Positions 1-7,371 of a stretch of DNA of 29,351 nucleotides are shown one piece after another. The DNA comes from Flavobacteriales bacterium UBA1937. GTDB taxonomy: Bacteria > Bacteroidota > Bacteroidia > Flavobacteriales > Weeksellaceae. Numbering within the stretch: position 1 is the stretch's first letter; each line of letters begins with the position of its first letter. The notes under the pieces are model-generated. The model searched no databases, was not told the DNA's origin, and saw only the letters and a list, made by a program, of their open reading frames with translations. The stretch spans positions 1-29,351 of the forward strand of contig DDFD01000019.1 of the NCBI GenBank assembly GCA_002337005.1. The letters run 5' to 3'. The position numbers were made by a program, and so were the translations under genes.

Positions 1-352
1 AGCTGAAAACGATATCGAAACCACTGTCTATTTTGTCTTGTACCTGATTGAAAACACCTAAGAAATAATTTACCCAATTTTGAGAAACGGGTTCTATTTT
101 ATCTTTGATGTTGAATTGATATTCATCGTTTAAATCTAAAGAAATGATATGACAATCTTGGGTGTCATTTTTAGAAATAGCAAAACAAATATATTTATCA
201 ATTGCGGCAGGTAATACAAAACCGTGGTTGTAGTCTATATGTTCGCCAATGATGTTAATTCTACCTGGTGATAAAACTATTTTTTGAGGGTTTTCTCCAA
301 ATGCTTTGTTGAATTGTTCTTTGCATTTTAATACAAGTTCTTGAGTGTTCAT
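1..352 (-). CDS. galK: Galactokinase, N-terminal part (cut by window edge)
   Basis: Galactokinase phosphorylates alpha-D-galactose to galactose-1-phosphate in the cytoplasm (Leloir pathway). Reading leftward from an ATG at 352-350 gives about 117 residues starting MNTQELVLKCKEQF. Around residues 28-42 lies SPGRINIIGEHIDYN, which matches the galactokinase signature GRVNLIGEHTDYN of the GHMP kinase superfamily, followed by VLPAAIDKY, also typical. The ATP-binding GHMP motif and the C-terminus lie outside the window. The gene is third in a minus-strand operon after galM and the GH53 galactanase, with a 45-base gap to the latter. The family call is firm; intactness cannot be judged. Confidence 0.9.
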   Translation of the reverse strand, partial: MNTQELVLKCKEQFNKAFGENPQKIVLSPGRINIIGEHIDYNHGFVLPAAIDKYICFAISKNDTQDCHIISLDLNDEYQFNIKDKIEPVSQNWVNYFLGVFNQVQDKIDSGFDIVFS

Positions 353-397
353 TATTTAACTATTATTAGAAGGTTTATAAATTTATTTTAATTATTA

Positions 398-1474
398 TCA
401 ATCTTTATTAAATGCTTGGATTCCTTCCAGAGCATTGTTATTAAAATCCCAAAGGGCTTGGTTTTCCCAAGTAGAACCATTGGTTGCTTGGTTACCTTTG
501 AAGGCAATCCATTCTCCGCCCCAATAACAAAATCCTGCACCGTTTGGAACAGATTTTACCAATGATTTTATTGCGAGAATATAGCTTTTTTGACCAGCAG
601 GAGAAGCATCATAACCTGCAATCAATTGATTGTTTTGTCCTACCACATTATTCGTCCAATCATTATACCCAAGTGTAAAAGGATAAGAAGTTTCTGCAAT
701 CAATATCTTTTTATTAAAATTTTGACTGAGAGCTGTAAGTTTTGCTTTTACATCTGCCAAAGAAGTTCCGTGATAAACAGGATAATACGAAATCCCAATA
801 TAATCATAATTTAAGTTTTTAACTTTATTGAAATACCAATCCGCAGAACTAGAAATTCCGGCATATTGAAGCATTATTTTTGTAGAATTGTTGGCGTTTC
901 TTACACTTGTAATGGCAGAACTTGCTAATTCTAGGTATTGCGCTTCATTGGTAGATAACTTACCTTCTGGCCAGAGAAAACCGTCATTGGTTTCGTTACC
1001 AATTTGTATAATTTCAGGATTGATTTCAGACATTATTTGAGAGGTATATGTAGAAACCGCTGATTTTAAATCTGAAAAACTTAAATTTTGCCAAAGTGCT
1101 GGCTTTGTTTGGTTAGCAGGATCTGCCCAAGTATCAGAATAATGTACAGTAAGCCAAATTTTCAGCCCTAAATTTCTAGCTCTGGGAGCCAATTGTTTTA
1201 CTTCTGCCATTCCAGAATGTCCGTTGCTAGGGCTATGCCAAAGACGAATTCTAATATAATTTACTCCAGCATTTTTTAAAGTTAACAAAGGATCTTGAAC
1301 GCTATTACTATTTTTAAAAGAAATGCCAGCTGCTTCTATTTCTGGAACGAATGATAAATCTGCCGCTCTCACAAAAGTATCTTCTGTAGGAATTGGAGTA
1401 GGAGTAGGATTGTCATCTCCTGAATTGCAAGAAATGAGAAATAAAGCTGTAAAAGCGATTAATAAAATTTTCAT
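398..1474 (-). CDS. Arabinogalactan endo-beta-1,4-galactanase (GH53) lipoprotein
   Basis: This 358-residue protein is a GH53 endo-beta-1,4-galactanase, which cuts the beta-1,4-galactan chains of pectin (arabinogalactan I). It starts with a lipoprotein signal peptide whose lipobox LISC puts the lipidated Cys at 16, so it should sit on the outer membrane, perhaps facing the surface. A Thr/Pro-rich linker covers about 20-32 and the (beta/alpha)8 domain the remainder. IGNETNDGFLWPEG supplies the acid/base Glu161, and LIAETSYPF the nucleophile Glu261. NYIRIRLWHSP and WLTVHYSDTWADP are typical GH53 blocks. Its start is 3 bases after the galM stop, so the two are probably co-translated. No SusC/SusD pair is next to it, unlike many Bacteroidota glycan loci. 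Confidence 0.92.
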   Translation of the reverse strand: MKILLIAFTALFLISCNSGDDNPTPTPIPTEDTFVRAADLSFVPEIEAAGISFKNSNSVQDPLLTLKNAGVNYIRIRLWHSPSNGHSGMAEVKQLAPRARNLGLKIWLTVHYSDTWADPANQTKPALWQNLSFSDLKSAVSTYTSQIMSEINPEIIQIGNETNDGFLWPEGKLSTNEAQYLELASSAITSVRNANNSTKIMLQYAGISSSADWYFNKVKNLNYDYIGISYYPVYHGTSLADVKAKLTALSQNFNKKILIAETSYPFTLGYNDWTNNVVGQNNQLIAGYDASPAGQKSYILAIKSLVKSVPNGAGFCYWGGEWIAFKGNQATNGSTWENQALWDFNNNALEGIQAFNKD

Positions 1475-1477
1475 TTT

Positions 1478-2491
1478 TTAAGAAATTATAAATTCAAAAG
1501 TAGTGTCTTGCAGATAAGTTTCGTCTTTTCTTAAAATTGCATTCGGGAAATCTGCGTGGTTTGGCGCATCAGGAAATACTTGAGTTTCAAAACAAATTCC
1601 ACTTTCTGTATGAAATTCTACCGAATTTTTGTTCAAAAGTTCATCAGAAGTTTTTCCTCCTACGTAAATTTGTACAGCTGGTTGATCTGTGTAAACCTTC
1701 ATAGTTAAATCATTTTCCACACTTTCTAAAATGGCTGCTGGTGCTGTATGGTTTTTTAAAACAAAACAATGGTCTATTCCAGCCACTATATTTTTAGAAT
1801 TTCTAAAATCAAAAGCATGGTTTTCCATAGGAATAAATTTTCCTGTAGGAATGTTTTCTGAGTCTAATTCTAAGAATTTTTCGGCATTGATTTGTAGTTT
1901 TTGGTCAAGCGTATTCCCTGAAATTCCGTCAAGGTTGAAATAAGCATGATTGGTAAGGTTGAGCAACGTGTCTTCTGTGGTAGTAGCTTTATACTTGATA
2001 TTCAGTCGATTATCTTCGGTTAAAGTGTAATTGACTTCTATGGTTACATCCCCAGGATAAAATTCATTGGCTTTGCTTAAATAAGAAAAACTAAGGGTGT
2101 TGGTTTCTTCATTGTAATTTACAAAGTTCCAAGGTACGTTACTTAATTGATGTTTTCCGCCATGCAGATGGTGTTTTCCGTGATTTTGGTCTAGTTGAAT
2201 GATTTTTCCGTTAAGTTCAAACTGAGCATTTTTAATTCGACCTGCAAATCTTCCTACAATAGAATTAAAATAAGGTGAAGCGCCTATTTCGTATGCTTTA
2301 ATATATTCAGCTACAGAATCAAATCCTAAAACAACATCTATTTTACCATTTTTTGTGGGAATTAATAGAGATAAGAGCGTTGCTCCATAATTGGTGAAAT
2401 TAGCTTCGATGCCATTTTTATTCATTAATTTGTAAAGAGAAATTTTATCATCAATAATTTGAAATGAAAAATTTAATATTTCATTATTCAT
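1478..2491 (-). CDS. galM: Galactose mutarotase (aldose 1-epimerase)
   Basis: GalM interconverts beta- and alpha-D-galactose so that galactokinase receives the alpha anomer. The 337-residue length fits the family, and no signal peptide is present, so it is cytoplasmic. Landmarks are NYGATLLSL near 34-42, NSIVGRFAGRIKNAQF at 76-91, HLHGGK with His110, NLTNHAYFNLDG with the catalytic His182, Asp240 in GIDHCF, and the catalytic base Glu302 in FETQVFPDAPNH. It is the first gene of the galM, GH53, galK operon and has a good TANNTTTG promoter upstream on the minus strand. GalT and GalE are not visible and may lie to the left of the window. Confidence 0.93.
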   Translation of the reverse strand: MNNEILNFSFQIIDDKISLYKLMNKNGIEANFTNYGATLLSLLIPTKNGKIDVVLGFDSVAEYIKAYEIGASPYFNSIVGRFAGRIKNAQFELNGKIIQLDQNHGKHHLHGGKHQLSNVPWNFVNYNEETNTLSFSYLSKANEFYPGDVTIEVNYTLTEDNRLNIKYKATTTEDTLLNLTNHAYFNLDGISGNTLDQKLQINAEKFLELDSENIPTGKFIPMENHAFDFRNSKNIVAGIDHCFVLKNHTAPAAILESVENDLTMKVYTDQPAVQIYVGGKTSDELLNKNSVEFHTESGICFETQVFPDAPNHADFPNAILRKDETYLQDTTFEFIIS

Positions 2492-2508
2492 ACATTTTTT
2501 TTAGTTTT

Positions 2509-2535
2509 CAAATTTAAGTATTAGTTTTTATGCAA
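2509..2535 (-). promoter_or_regulatory. Promoter of the galM-GH53-galK operon
   Basis: Read on the minus strand, TTG (2535-2533) is followed by 16 bases and then TAAATTTG (2516-2509), an exact match to the Bacteroidota TANNTTTG -7 element with a -33-like TTG. The galM start codon is 18 bases downstream of it. It lies back to back with the pseudouridine synthase promoter. Inferred from consensus only. Confidence 0.6.
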
Positions 2536-2576
2536 GCATTACTTGTAATAAAAATCATATTAATGAATATTAAAAA

Positions 2577-2603
2577 TTGCTAAAACTTATTTTCGTACCT
2601 TTG
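2577..2603 (+). promoter_or_regulatory. Promoter of the pseudouridine synthase gene
   Basis: TTG at 2577-2579, a 16-base spacer, then TACCTTTG at 2596-2603 fits the Bacteroidota -33/-7 pattern. The start codon at 2620 leaves a leader of roughly 10 bases. The spacer equals that of the divergent galM promoter. Confidence 0.6.
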
Positions 2604-2619
2604 CAAAAATTTATATTAT

Positions 2620-3747
2620 ATGAGCAGAGATAACGGTAAACCTTCAAATAGAGGAAAATCTACAAGAAACGAAGCAGGAAAAAGAACTTCTGCGGGTTCT
2701 CGTGGTGGTAAACCTGCAGCAAGGGGTGCTAAATCTTTTGACAAAAAAGAAACTCCTTTTGGTAGAAAAAAGACAGTGAGAGGTGTTAAAACATCTTTTA
2801 CAGAGCCTAAAGAAGAAAAACTTTTCAGCAAAAAAGAATTTAAACCTTATGATACAACTCCTGAGAAAAAATTCTCGAAACCAAAGTCTGGTAAATCTTT
2901 TGATGCCAGAGATAAGTATGAAAAAGGAGATTTAAAATTTGGAAAGAAGCCTTTTAAAAAATTTGATAAAGACGAAGATAAAGCAAAATCTTTTGTACAA
3001 AGAAGACGTTTAGAAAAACTGACAAAATCTGACAACAAAGATACCATCCGTCTTAATAAATATATTGCAAATTCTGGAATTTGTAGCCGTAGAGAAGCAG
3101 ATGATTTAATTATTCAGGGTTTAGTAGAAGTAAACGGAAAAGTAGTTACAGAAATGGGCTACCAAGTTCAGAAAACTGATAGAGTGGTTTTTGACGGACA
3201 AGGCATCACCCCAGAAAAACCTGTTTATGTACTTCTTAACAAACCAAAAGGATACATCTCTACCACCAAAGACGAAAAAGCCAGAAAAACAGTAATGGAG
3301 TTGGTAGCTAATGCCTCACCATACAGAGTTTTTCCTGTAGGTAGATTAGACAGAAGTACTACAGGAGTTATTCTTTTGACTAATGATGGACATTTGACCA
3401 AAAAATTGACACACCCGTCTTTTAATATGAAAAAAATCTATCACGTAACACTAGACAGAAAACTAGATAGAGCAGACCTTAATACAATTTTAGAAGGAGT
3501 TCGTTTAGAAGAAGGATTAGCAGAGGTAGATAGCATCTCTTATATCGATGGAAAACCCAAAAATGAAGTGGGAATAGAAATTCACATTGGTTGGAATAGA
3601 GTAGTACGTAGAATTTTCCAAAAATTAGGCTACGAAGTGGAAGCTCTTGATAGAGTGATGTTTGCAGGTCTTACCAAGAAAAATATAAAAAGAGGACACT
3701 GGAGAATTCTTACAGAATTAGAAGTGAATAATCTTAAAATGTTATAA
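2620..3747 (+). CDS. RsuA/RluB-family rRNA pseudouridine synthase with long basic N-terminal tail
   Basis: The C-terminal part is a pseudouridine synthase of the RsuA/RluB/E/F family, which isomerises uridines in rRNA. An S4 RNA-binding domain begins near residue 143 (IRLNKYIANSGICSRREAD), and the catalytic domain runs from about 202. It holds GRLDRSTTG (241-249) with the catalytic Asp244, and a C-terminal block VVRRIFQKLGYEV. Residues 1-142 are a low-complexity tail rich in Lys, Arg, Ser, Gly and Asp with recurring KKxF/SFD patterns and no visible fold. Such tails on this enzyme are common in Flavobacteriia and probably bind RNA. Length is 375, against about 230-290 for E. coli relatives. 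Its own promoter and terminator make it a single-gene unit. Which rRNA position it modifies cannot be told. Confidence 0.9.
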   Translation: MSRDNGKPSNRGKSTRNEAGKRTSAGSRGGKPAARGAKSFDKKETPFGRKKTVRGVKTSFTEPKEEKLFSKKEFKPYDTTPEKKFSKPKSGKSFDARDKYEKGDLKFGKKPFKKFDKDEDKAKSFVQRRRLEKLTKSDNKDTIRLNKYIANSGICSRREADDLIIQGLVEVNGKVVTEMGYQVQKTDRVVFDGQGITPEKPVYVLLNKPKGYISTTKDEKARKTVMELVANASPYRVFPVGRLDRSTTGVILLTNDGHLTKKLTHPSFNMKKIYHVTLDRKLDRADLNTILEGVRLEEGLAEVDSISYIDGKPKNEVGIEIHIGWNRVVRRIFQKLGYEVEALDRVMFAGLTKKNIKRGHWRILTELEVNNLKML

Positions 3748-3755
3748 AAATCGAG

Positions 3756-3779
3756 GAGCGCCGAAAAGCGCTCTTTTTT
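3756..3779 (+). terminator. Intrinsic terminator after the pseudouridine synthase
   Basis: The stem GAGCGC/GCGCTC (3756-3761 and 3768-3773) with a six-base loop is followed by six T residues. It starts 8 bases after the stop codon. Confidence 0.85.
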
Positions 3780-3796
3780 ATTTCCGAATTTTAAAG

Positions 3797-3804
3797 TATT
3801 TTTG
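3797..3804 (+). promoter_or_regulatory. Candidate -7 element of the ytxJ operon
   Basis: TATTTTTG matches TANNTTTG and lies 13 bases before the ytxJ start, just after the preceding terminator. No clear TTG is seen at the -33 distance, so support is partial. Confidence 0.4.
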
Positions 3805-3817
3805 ATAAAAATATACA

Positions 3818-4204
3818 ATGAGTTTTTTCGATAATTTTTTTGGTTCAGCATCTACAGAAATCCCTGATTTTTGGCACAAAATAGAATCTGAAGAAGATTT
3901 AGAACAAGCATTGGAGCTTTCCGTAGAAAAACCAATCGTTATTTTTAAACATTCTACCAGATGTATGATTAGCAAAAGCGTTTTAAGAAATTTCGAGAAG
4001 GAAGTCAAAAATTCTAATGATACTTCTGTTGATTTCTATTACTTAGATTTACTTAATTATAGAAATATATCTAACGAGATTGCAGAGCATCTAAATGTAA
4101 CGCACCAAAGTCCACAAATTATCCTTATCAAAGACAGAAAAGCTGTTTTTAATGCCTCTCATGATAGAATTTCTTTAGAAACGATTACTAAATACCTTAA
4201 TTAA
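3818..4204 (+). CDS. ytxJ: Bacillithiol-system redox protein YtxJ (monothiol bacilliredoxin-like)
   Basis: This 128-residue cytoplasmic thioredoxin-fold protein matches the YtxJ family, proposed monothiol bacilliredoxins that remove bacillithiol from oxidised proteins. The active-site region is IFKHSTRCMISKS, with a single Cys49 in place of a CxxC pair, followed by the cis-Pro-like region HQSPQIILIKDRKAVF. Its presence suggests the organism makes bacillithiol, although no bsh gene is in view. It is the first gene of a tight operon; the Crp-like gene begins 4 bases after its stop. The start ATG follows a TANNTTTG element by 13 bases. Confidence 0.85.
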   Translation: MSFFDNFFGSASTEIPDFWHKIESEEDLEQALELSVEKPIVIFKHSTRCMISKSVLRNFEKEVKNSNDTSVDFYYLDLLNYRNISNEIAEHLNVTHQSPQIILIKDRKAVFNASHDRISLETITKYLN

Positions 4205-4208
4205 AATC

Positions 4209-4787
4209 ATGGAAAATTTTCAATTACAAATCTCGGCTTTGCTAGACGTTCCTATGGCCACCGTAGAGTTTTGCAGCGAAAAAATTAAGGTCAAAAAAGT
4301 ACCAAAAGGTGGAATTTTACTCAATGCTGGTGAAACTTGTAAAGACACATTTTTTGTAAATAAAGGTTTGCTTAGAATGTACAGTATTGATAAAAATGGT
4401 AAAGAACATATTCTACACTTTGCGCCAGAAAACTGGATTTTGGTAGATAGAACCAGTCTTTACCTTAATCAGCCGTCAGATTATTACATAGATGCTATTG
4501 TAGAAACCGAAGTTCTTATTCTTTCACCAGAATATTTTGAATTTTTAGGAGAAAAACAGCCATCTATTTATTCTAGACAGAATGCATTATTGCACAATCA
4601 CATCAGCAGTTTACAAAAAAGAATTACCCAATTGTTAGGTGCTACAGCAGAAGAAAGATACGTAGATTTTCTAAAAACGTATCCTAATATTTTTGAAAGA
4701 GTACCACAATGGATGGTTGCTTCTTATCTCGGTATCACGCCAGAAAGTCTAAGCAGAGTAAGAAAAGAATTGGTGAAAAGGAGATAG
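4209..4787 (+). CDS. Crp/Fnr-family transcriptional regulator
   Basis: This 192-residue protein has a cyclic-nucleotide-binding-type beta roll at about 25-115 (GGILLNAGETCKDTFFVNKG, then FAPENWILVD) and a C-terminal winged helix at about 150-190 with a recognition helix in SYLGITPESLSRVRKEL. The cAMP pocket of E. coli CRP depends on a GEL motif and an RSA arginine; here the matching stretch is PENWILVDRTSLYLNQPS, with neither. It is therefore unlikely to bind cAMP as CRP does. This is common among short Bacteroidota members of the family, whose ligands are mostly unknown. It is translated closely with ytxJ upstream (4-base gap) and an unknown gene 5 bases downstream. Its operon also carries a cyclic-nucleotide phosphodiesterase. 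Confidence 0.88.
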   Translation: MENFQLQISALLDVPMATVEFCSEKIKVKKVPKGGILLNAGETCKDTFFVNKGLLRMYSIDKNGKEHILHFAPENWILVDRTSLYLNQPSDYYIDAIVETEVLILSPEYFEFLGEKQPSIYSRQNALLHNHISSLQKRITQLLGATAEERYVDFLKTYPNIFERVPQWMVASYLGITPESLSRVRKELVKRR

Positions 4788-4792
4788 TTGTA

Positions 4793-5377
4793 ATGAAAGA
4801 ATTCGTTATTACAAGAAGTTTTTTTGATAATTTACCCAGAAAACTCGTTTTTCATTCAGATTATTTTGAGTTTCAAAACAAGGATTCTAGAAAGGCTCAA
4901 CCAGCTAGAATAGAAAAAGACTCAATTATAGGAATTAAGTACGGAATTCATTACATTAAAGGTTTAGAATTTTACATCGGCAGAGATTATCAAATTATTT
5001 TTGTTTTAAAGAATAAGAAGGAATTCAAAATTAATTTCAAAACTTTTTACAGGTATAAATTAAATGAAAAGCATCGACTTTACCAAGAAATAATAGATGA
5101 AATTTGGAATTTTTGCGTCAATGATTTAGTAATGGATTTTTATCATCAATTTAATGATAATCAGTTGTTTATAATTTGTAATTTAAAGTTTCAAAATAAG
5201 CAGATTCTTTTAAATAAAAAATGGTTAACAATTAATGAAATTGACATAAAATCTTATCATGATAAGTTAATTATTTACGAAATAGAAAATCCCAATAACA
5301 GCAGTCATCTTTTGTTTTATTTAAAAGATATGAATTCTGTAGTACTGTGGAGTTTAATAAAAACCTTGAAAAAATGA
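4793..5377 (+). CDS. Hypothetical protein in the Crp/phosphodiesterase operon
   Basis: I do not recognise this 194-residue protein. The start ATG at 4793 was chosen because it avoids a long overlap with the regulator gene and follows AAAAGGAG by 8 bases; an in-frame ATG at 4709 inside the regulator gene is unlikely. There is no signal peptide, transmembrane helix or cysteine pair typical of a redox centre. The N-terminal half alternates short basic beta-like stretches (KLVFHSDYFEFQNK, DSIIGIKYGIHY, YQIIFVLKNKKEFKINF), which could form a PH-like fold, and the middle is helical with an aromatic patch near NDLVMDFYHQF. Its stop overlaps the phosphodiesterase start as ATGA, so the two are translationally coupled. 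Confidence 0.8.
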   Translation: MKEFVITRSFFDNLPRKLVFHSDYFEFQNKDSRKAQPARIEKDSIIGIKYGIHYIKGLEFYIGRDYQIIFVLKNKKEFKINFKTFYRYKLNEKHRLYQEIIDEIWNFCVNDLVMDFYHQFNDNQLFIICNLKFQNKQILLNKKWLTINEIDIKSYHDKLIIYEIENPNNSSHLLFYLKDMNSVVLWSLIKTLKK

Positions 5378-6309
5378 AAAAAATTGCAATATATTCATTC
5401 ATCATCATGTCTTTTTTAGTGAAATCCCAATCCTTTGATGTGGTTCCGCTAGGCATTTATGGTGGCGAAAAAGAAGACAATTTATCATCTTATTTGGTGT
5501 CTGTATCTGGTAAGAATCAATTCTTATGTTTAGATGCAGGAACCATCAATTCTGGAATTAATAAAGCCATAGAAAATAAAATTTTTAATACAGATGAAGC
5601 CACGGTTTTGAAAGATTATATCAAAGCTTATTTTGTTTCTCACGGTCATTTAGACCACGTTTCTGGTTTGGTTATCAATTCACCAGCAGATAGTAAAAAA
5701 AATATTTATGTAATTCCTTTTGTTAAAGATATTTTGTTGAATCAATATTTTACCAATGAAGTTTGGGCTAATTTCAGTGATGAAGGAGCTGGCGCAATTG
5801 GCAAATATCACCTCAATGCGGTAGAACCACAGAAAATTTTTGAAATTCCCGAAACTGAGTTCAAAGCCCAATTTTTTGAGTTAAGCCATACCAAAACACA
5901 CTTGAGTTCTGCAATTTTAATCAATCATCAAGGTAATTATTTGCTTTATTTGGGAGACACAGGTGCAGATAGAGTAGAGCAAAGTAAAAAATTAGAGAAT
6001 CTTTGGGAAAACATAGCTCCTTTGGTTAAAAATAAATCTTTGAAAGCAATTTTGATAGAAGTCTCTTTCCCGAATTCTCAGAAAGAAAATCTTTTGTTTG
6101 GGCATTTAACACCAAATCTGTTAAACGAAGAATTGTCTAAACTAGCTCAGTTGGTAGGAAAAGAACATTTGAAAGGTTTAAATATTGTCATCACTCACCG
6201 AAAACCAACAGGAAAAAATTCTGAAATAATAGCTGAAGAACTGAGAAAAAACAACCCTTTTCAGGTCAATTTGGTATTTCCAGAACAAGGAGTAAAACTG
6301 AGTTTTTAG
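5374..6309 (+). CDS. Class II 3',5'-cyclic-nucleotide phosphodiesterase, exported
   Basis: This 311-residue protein belongs to the class II cAMP phosphodiesterases (yeast PDE1 and Vibrio CpdP type), metallo-beta-lactamase-fold enzymes that hydrolyse cAMP or cGMP. It shows DAGT at 54-57, the metal motif SHGHLDHVSGL (89-99), ELSHTKTHLSSA with His172 and His176, LYLGDTGADR with Asp195, and ITHRKP near the end. The start at 5374 gives MKKIAIYSFIIMSFLVKSQS, a cleavable signal peptide, so the enzyme should be periplasmic or secreted. An ATG at 5347 would bury this signal. Export means it cannot directly remove cytoplasmic cAMP; a scavenging role, as for periplasmic CpdP, fits better. It is the last gene of the operon and no strong terminator follows. 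Confidence 0.85.
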   Translation: MKKIAIYSFIIMSFLVKSQSFDVVPLGIYGGEKEDNLSSYLVSVSGKNQFLCLDAGTINSGINKAIENKIFNTDEATVLKDYIKAYFVSHGHLDHVSGLVINSPADSKKNIYVIPFVKDILLNQYFTNEVWANFSDEGAGAIGKYHLNAVEPQKIFEIPETEFKAQFFELSHTKTHLSSAILINHQGNYLLYLGDTGADRVEQSKKLENLWENIAPLVKNKSLKAILIEVSFPNSQKENLLFGHLTPNLLNEELSKLAQLVGKEHLKGLNIVITHRKPTGKNSEIIAEELRKNNPFQVNLVFPEQGVKLSF

Positions 6310-6351
6310 CTTCGAAATATGATTTTTTTAAGGTATTAAAAATAATTCTTG

Positions 6352-6379
6352 TTTGGTGTTTCTTTTTGCTATAAATTTG
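6352..6379 (+). promoter_or_regulatory. Promoter of the GNAT gene
   Basis: TTTG at 6352-6355, a 16-base spacer and TAAATTTG at 6372-6379 match the Bacteroidota promoter pattern. The start codon is 26 bases downstream. Confidence 0.65.
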
Positions 6380-6405
6380 ATTAGTAGCAAACTATAAAAC
6401 ACAAC

Positions 6406-6672
6406 ATGATGGAACTTAAAGAAATTATCAAAGGATTTGAGTTATTTGACTCTGGAGACAAGGTAGGTCACATAGAATTTTCTGAAATAGATGGTATATT
6501 AAAAATTACACATACAGAAGTTCGTGAAAAATATATAGGAAAAGGTTTTGGTAAAAAATTAGTAATAGCAGTGGTAGAACATGCCAAAAAGCATAATTTT
6601 AAGATAAGACCACTCTGTGCTGCAGCTGCACAAATTCTAAGAAAAGATGAATTTGCAGATGTTTTAGCTTAA
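6406..6672 (+). CDS. Small GNAT-family N-acetyltransferase (YjdJ type)
   Basis: This 88-residue protein matches the short GCN5-related acetyltransferase family (the YjdJ-like group), which keeps only the acetyl-CoA-binding core. Evidence is HTEVREKYIGKGFGKKLV (the acetyl-CoA pyrophosphate loop), then a helix and IRPLC near the C-terminus, where the family has a conserved PLC motif. Two ATG codons stand side by side at 6406 and 6409 and either may be used. The substrate is unknown. It has its own promoter and terminator. Codon use looks like that of its neighbours. Confidence 0.82.
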   Translation: MMELKEIIKGFELFDSGDKVGHIEFSEIDGILKITHTEVREKYIGKGFGKKLVIAVVEHAKKHNFKIRPLCAAAAQILRKDEFADVLA

Positions 6673-6680
6673 AAATTTAA

Positions 6681-6706
6681 GGAACTTCACTAGGAAGTTC
6701 CTTTTT
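6681..6706 (+). terminator. Terminator between the GNAT and CoA-transferase genes
   Basis: The stem GGAACTTC/GAAGTTCC (6681-6688 and 6694-6701), five-base loop, is followed by TTTTT on the plus strand. On the minus strand it is followed by TTAAATTTTT, so it may also serve the convergent CoA-transferase operon in part, although that operon ends just before it. Confidence 0.8.
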
Positions 6707-6709
6707 ATT

Positions 6710-7366
6710 TTATAAATTCATTTCTGGTACGTTCTCATTTATGATAAGTTTTCCTGCGGTAGCGTTTTTAATATCTTGTACAGAAACACCTGGCGCTCTT
6801 TCTATACAATGAAATGCACCGTTTTTCACATCATAAACGCCCAATTCTGTTACTATTTTTTTGATGCATTTTACACCAGTTAAAGGTAAGGAACATTTTG
6901 GTAATAATTTACTTTCTCCATGTTTATTAACTTGTTGCATTGCCACAATAATATTTTTGGCAGAAGCTACCAAATCCATAGCACCGCCCATTCCTTTCAC
7001 CATTTTTCCGGGGATTTTCCAGTTGGCAATATCACCATTTTCAGAGACTTCCATAGCACCAAGAATCGTTAAATCTACTTTTTGGGCTCTAATCATACCA
7101 AAACTTATAGCTCCATCAAAAATAGAAGCACCTTTTAGCAATGTTACGGTTTGTTTACCAGCATTAATGAGGTCTGCGTCTTCTTCGCCTTCATAAGGGA
7201 AAGGTCCCATTCCTAGAATTCCGTTTTCTGATTGTAAGACCACGTTGAAACCTTCTGGAATATAGTTGGCTACCAAAGTAGGAATCCCAATTCCTAAATT
7301 TACGTAGGTGTTATTTCTTATTTCTTTTGCGATTCTCATCGCAATTTGTTCTTTTGATAAAGCCAT
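6710..7366 (-). CDS. scoB: 3-oxoacid CoA-transferase subunit B
   Basis: This is the beta subunit of a two-chain class I CoA-transferase, most likely succinyl-CoA:3-ketoacid CoA-transferase, which activates acetoacetate with CoA from succinyl-CoA. The 218 residues fit the family. Near the N-terminus YVNLGIGIPTLVANY is followed by LQSENGILG, in which Glu47 is the catalytic glutamate that forms the CoA thioester. GKMVKGMGGAMDLV and HGESKLLPKCSLPLTG are further family blocks. It follows subunit A on the same strand after 5 bases. An adipate or other acyl substrate cannot be excluded from sequence alone. Confidence 0.92.
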   Translation of the reverse strand: MALSKEQIAMRIAKEIRNNTYVNLGIGIPTLVANYIPEGFNVVLQSENGILGMGPFPYEGEEDADLINAGKQTVTLLKGASIFDGAISFGMIRAQKVDLTILGAMEVSENGDIANWKIPGKMVKGMGGAMDLVASAKNIIVAMQQVNKHGESKLLPKCSLPLTGVKCIKKIVTELGVYDVKNGAFHCIERAPGVSVQDIKNATAGKLIINENVPEMNL

Positions 7367-7371
7367 AGTGA

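Noticed and set aside
4209..4787. Calling the regulator a cAMP receptor because a phosphodiesterase is in the operon
   Set aside because: The cAMP-contacting residues of CRP are absent and the phosphodiesterase is exported.
4709..4792. Upstream ATG for the unknown gene in the Crp operon
   Set aside because: It lies inside the regulator's helix-turn-helix coding sequence; the ATG at 4793 has a good ribosome binding site.
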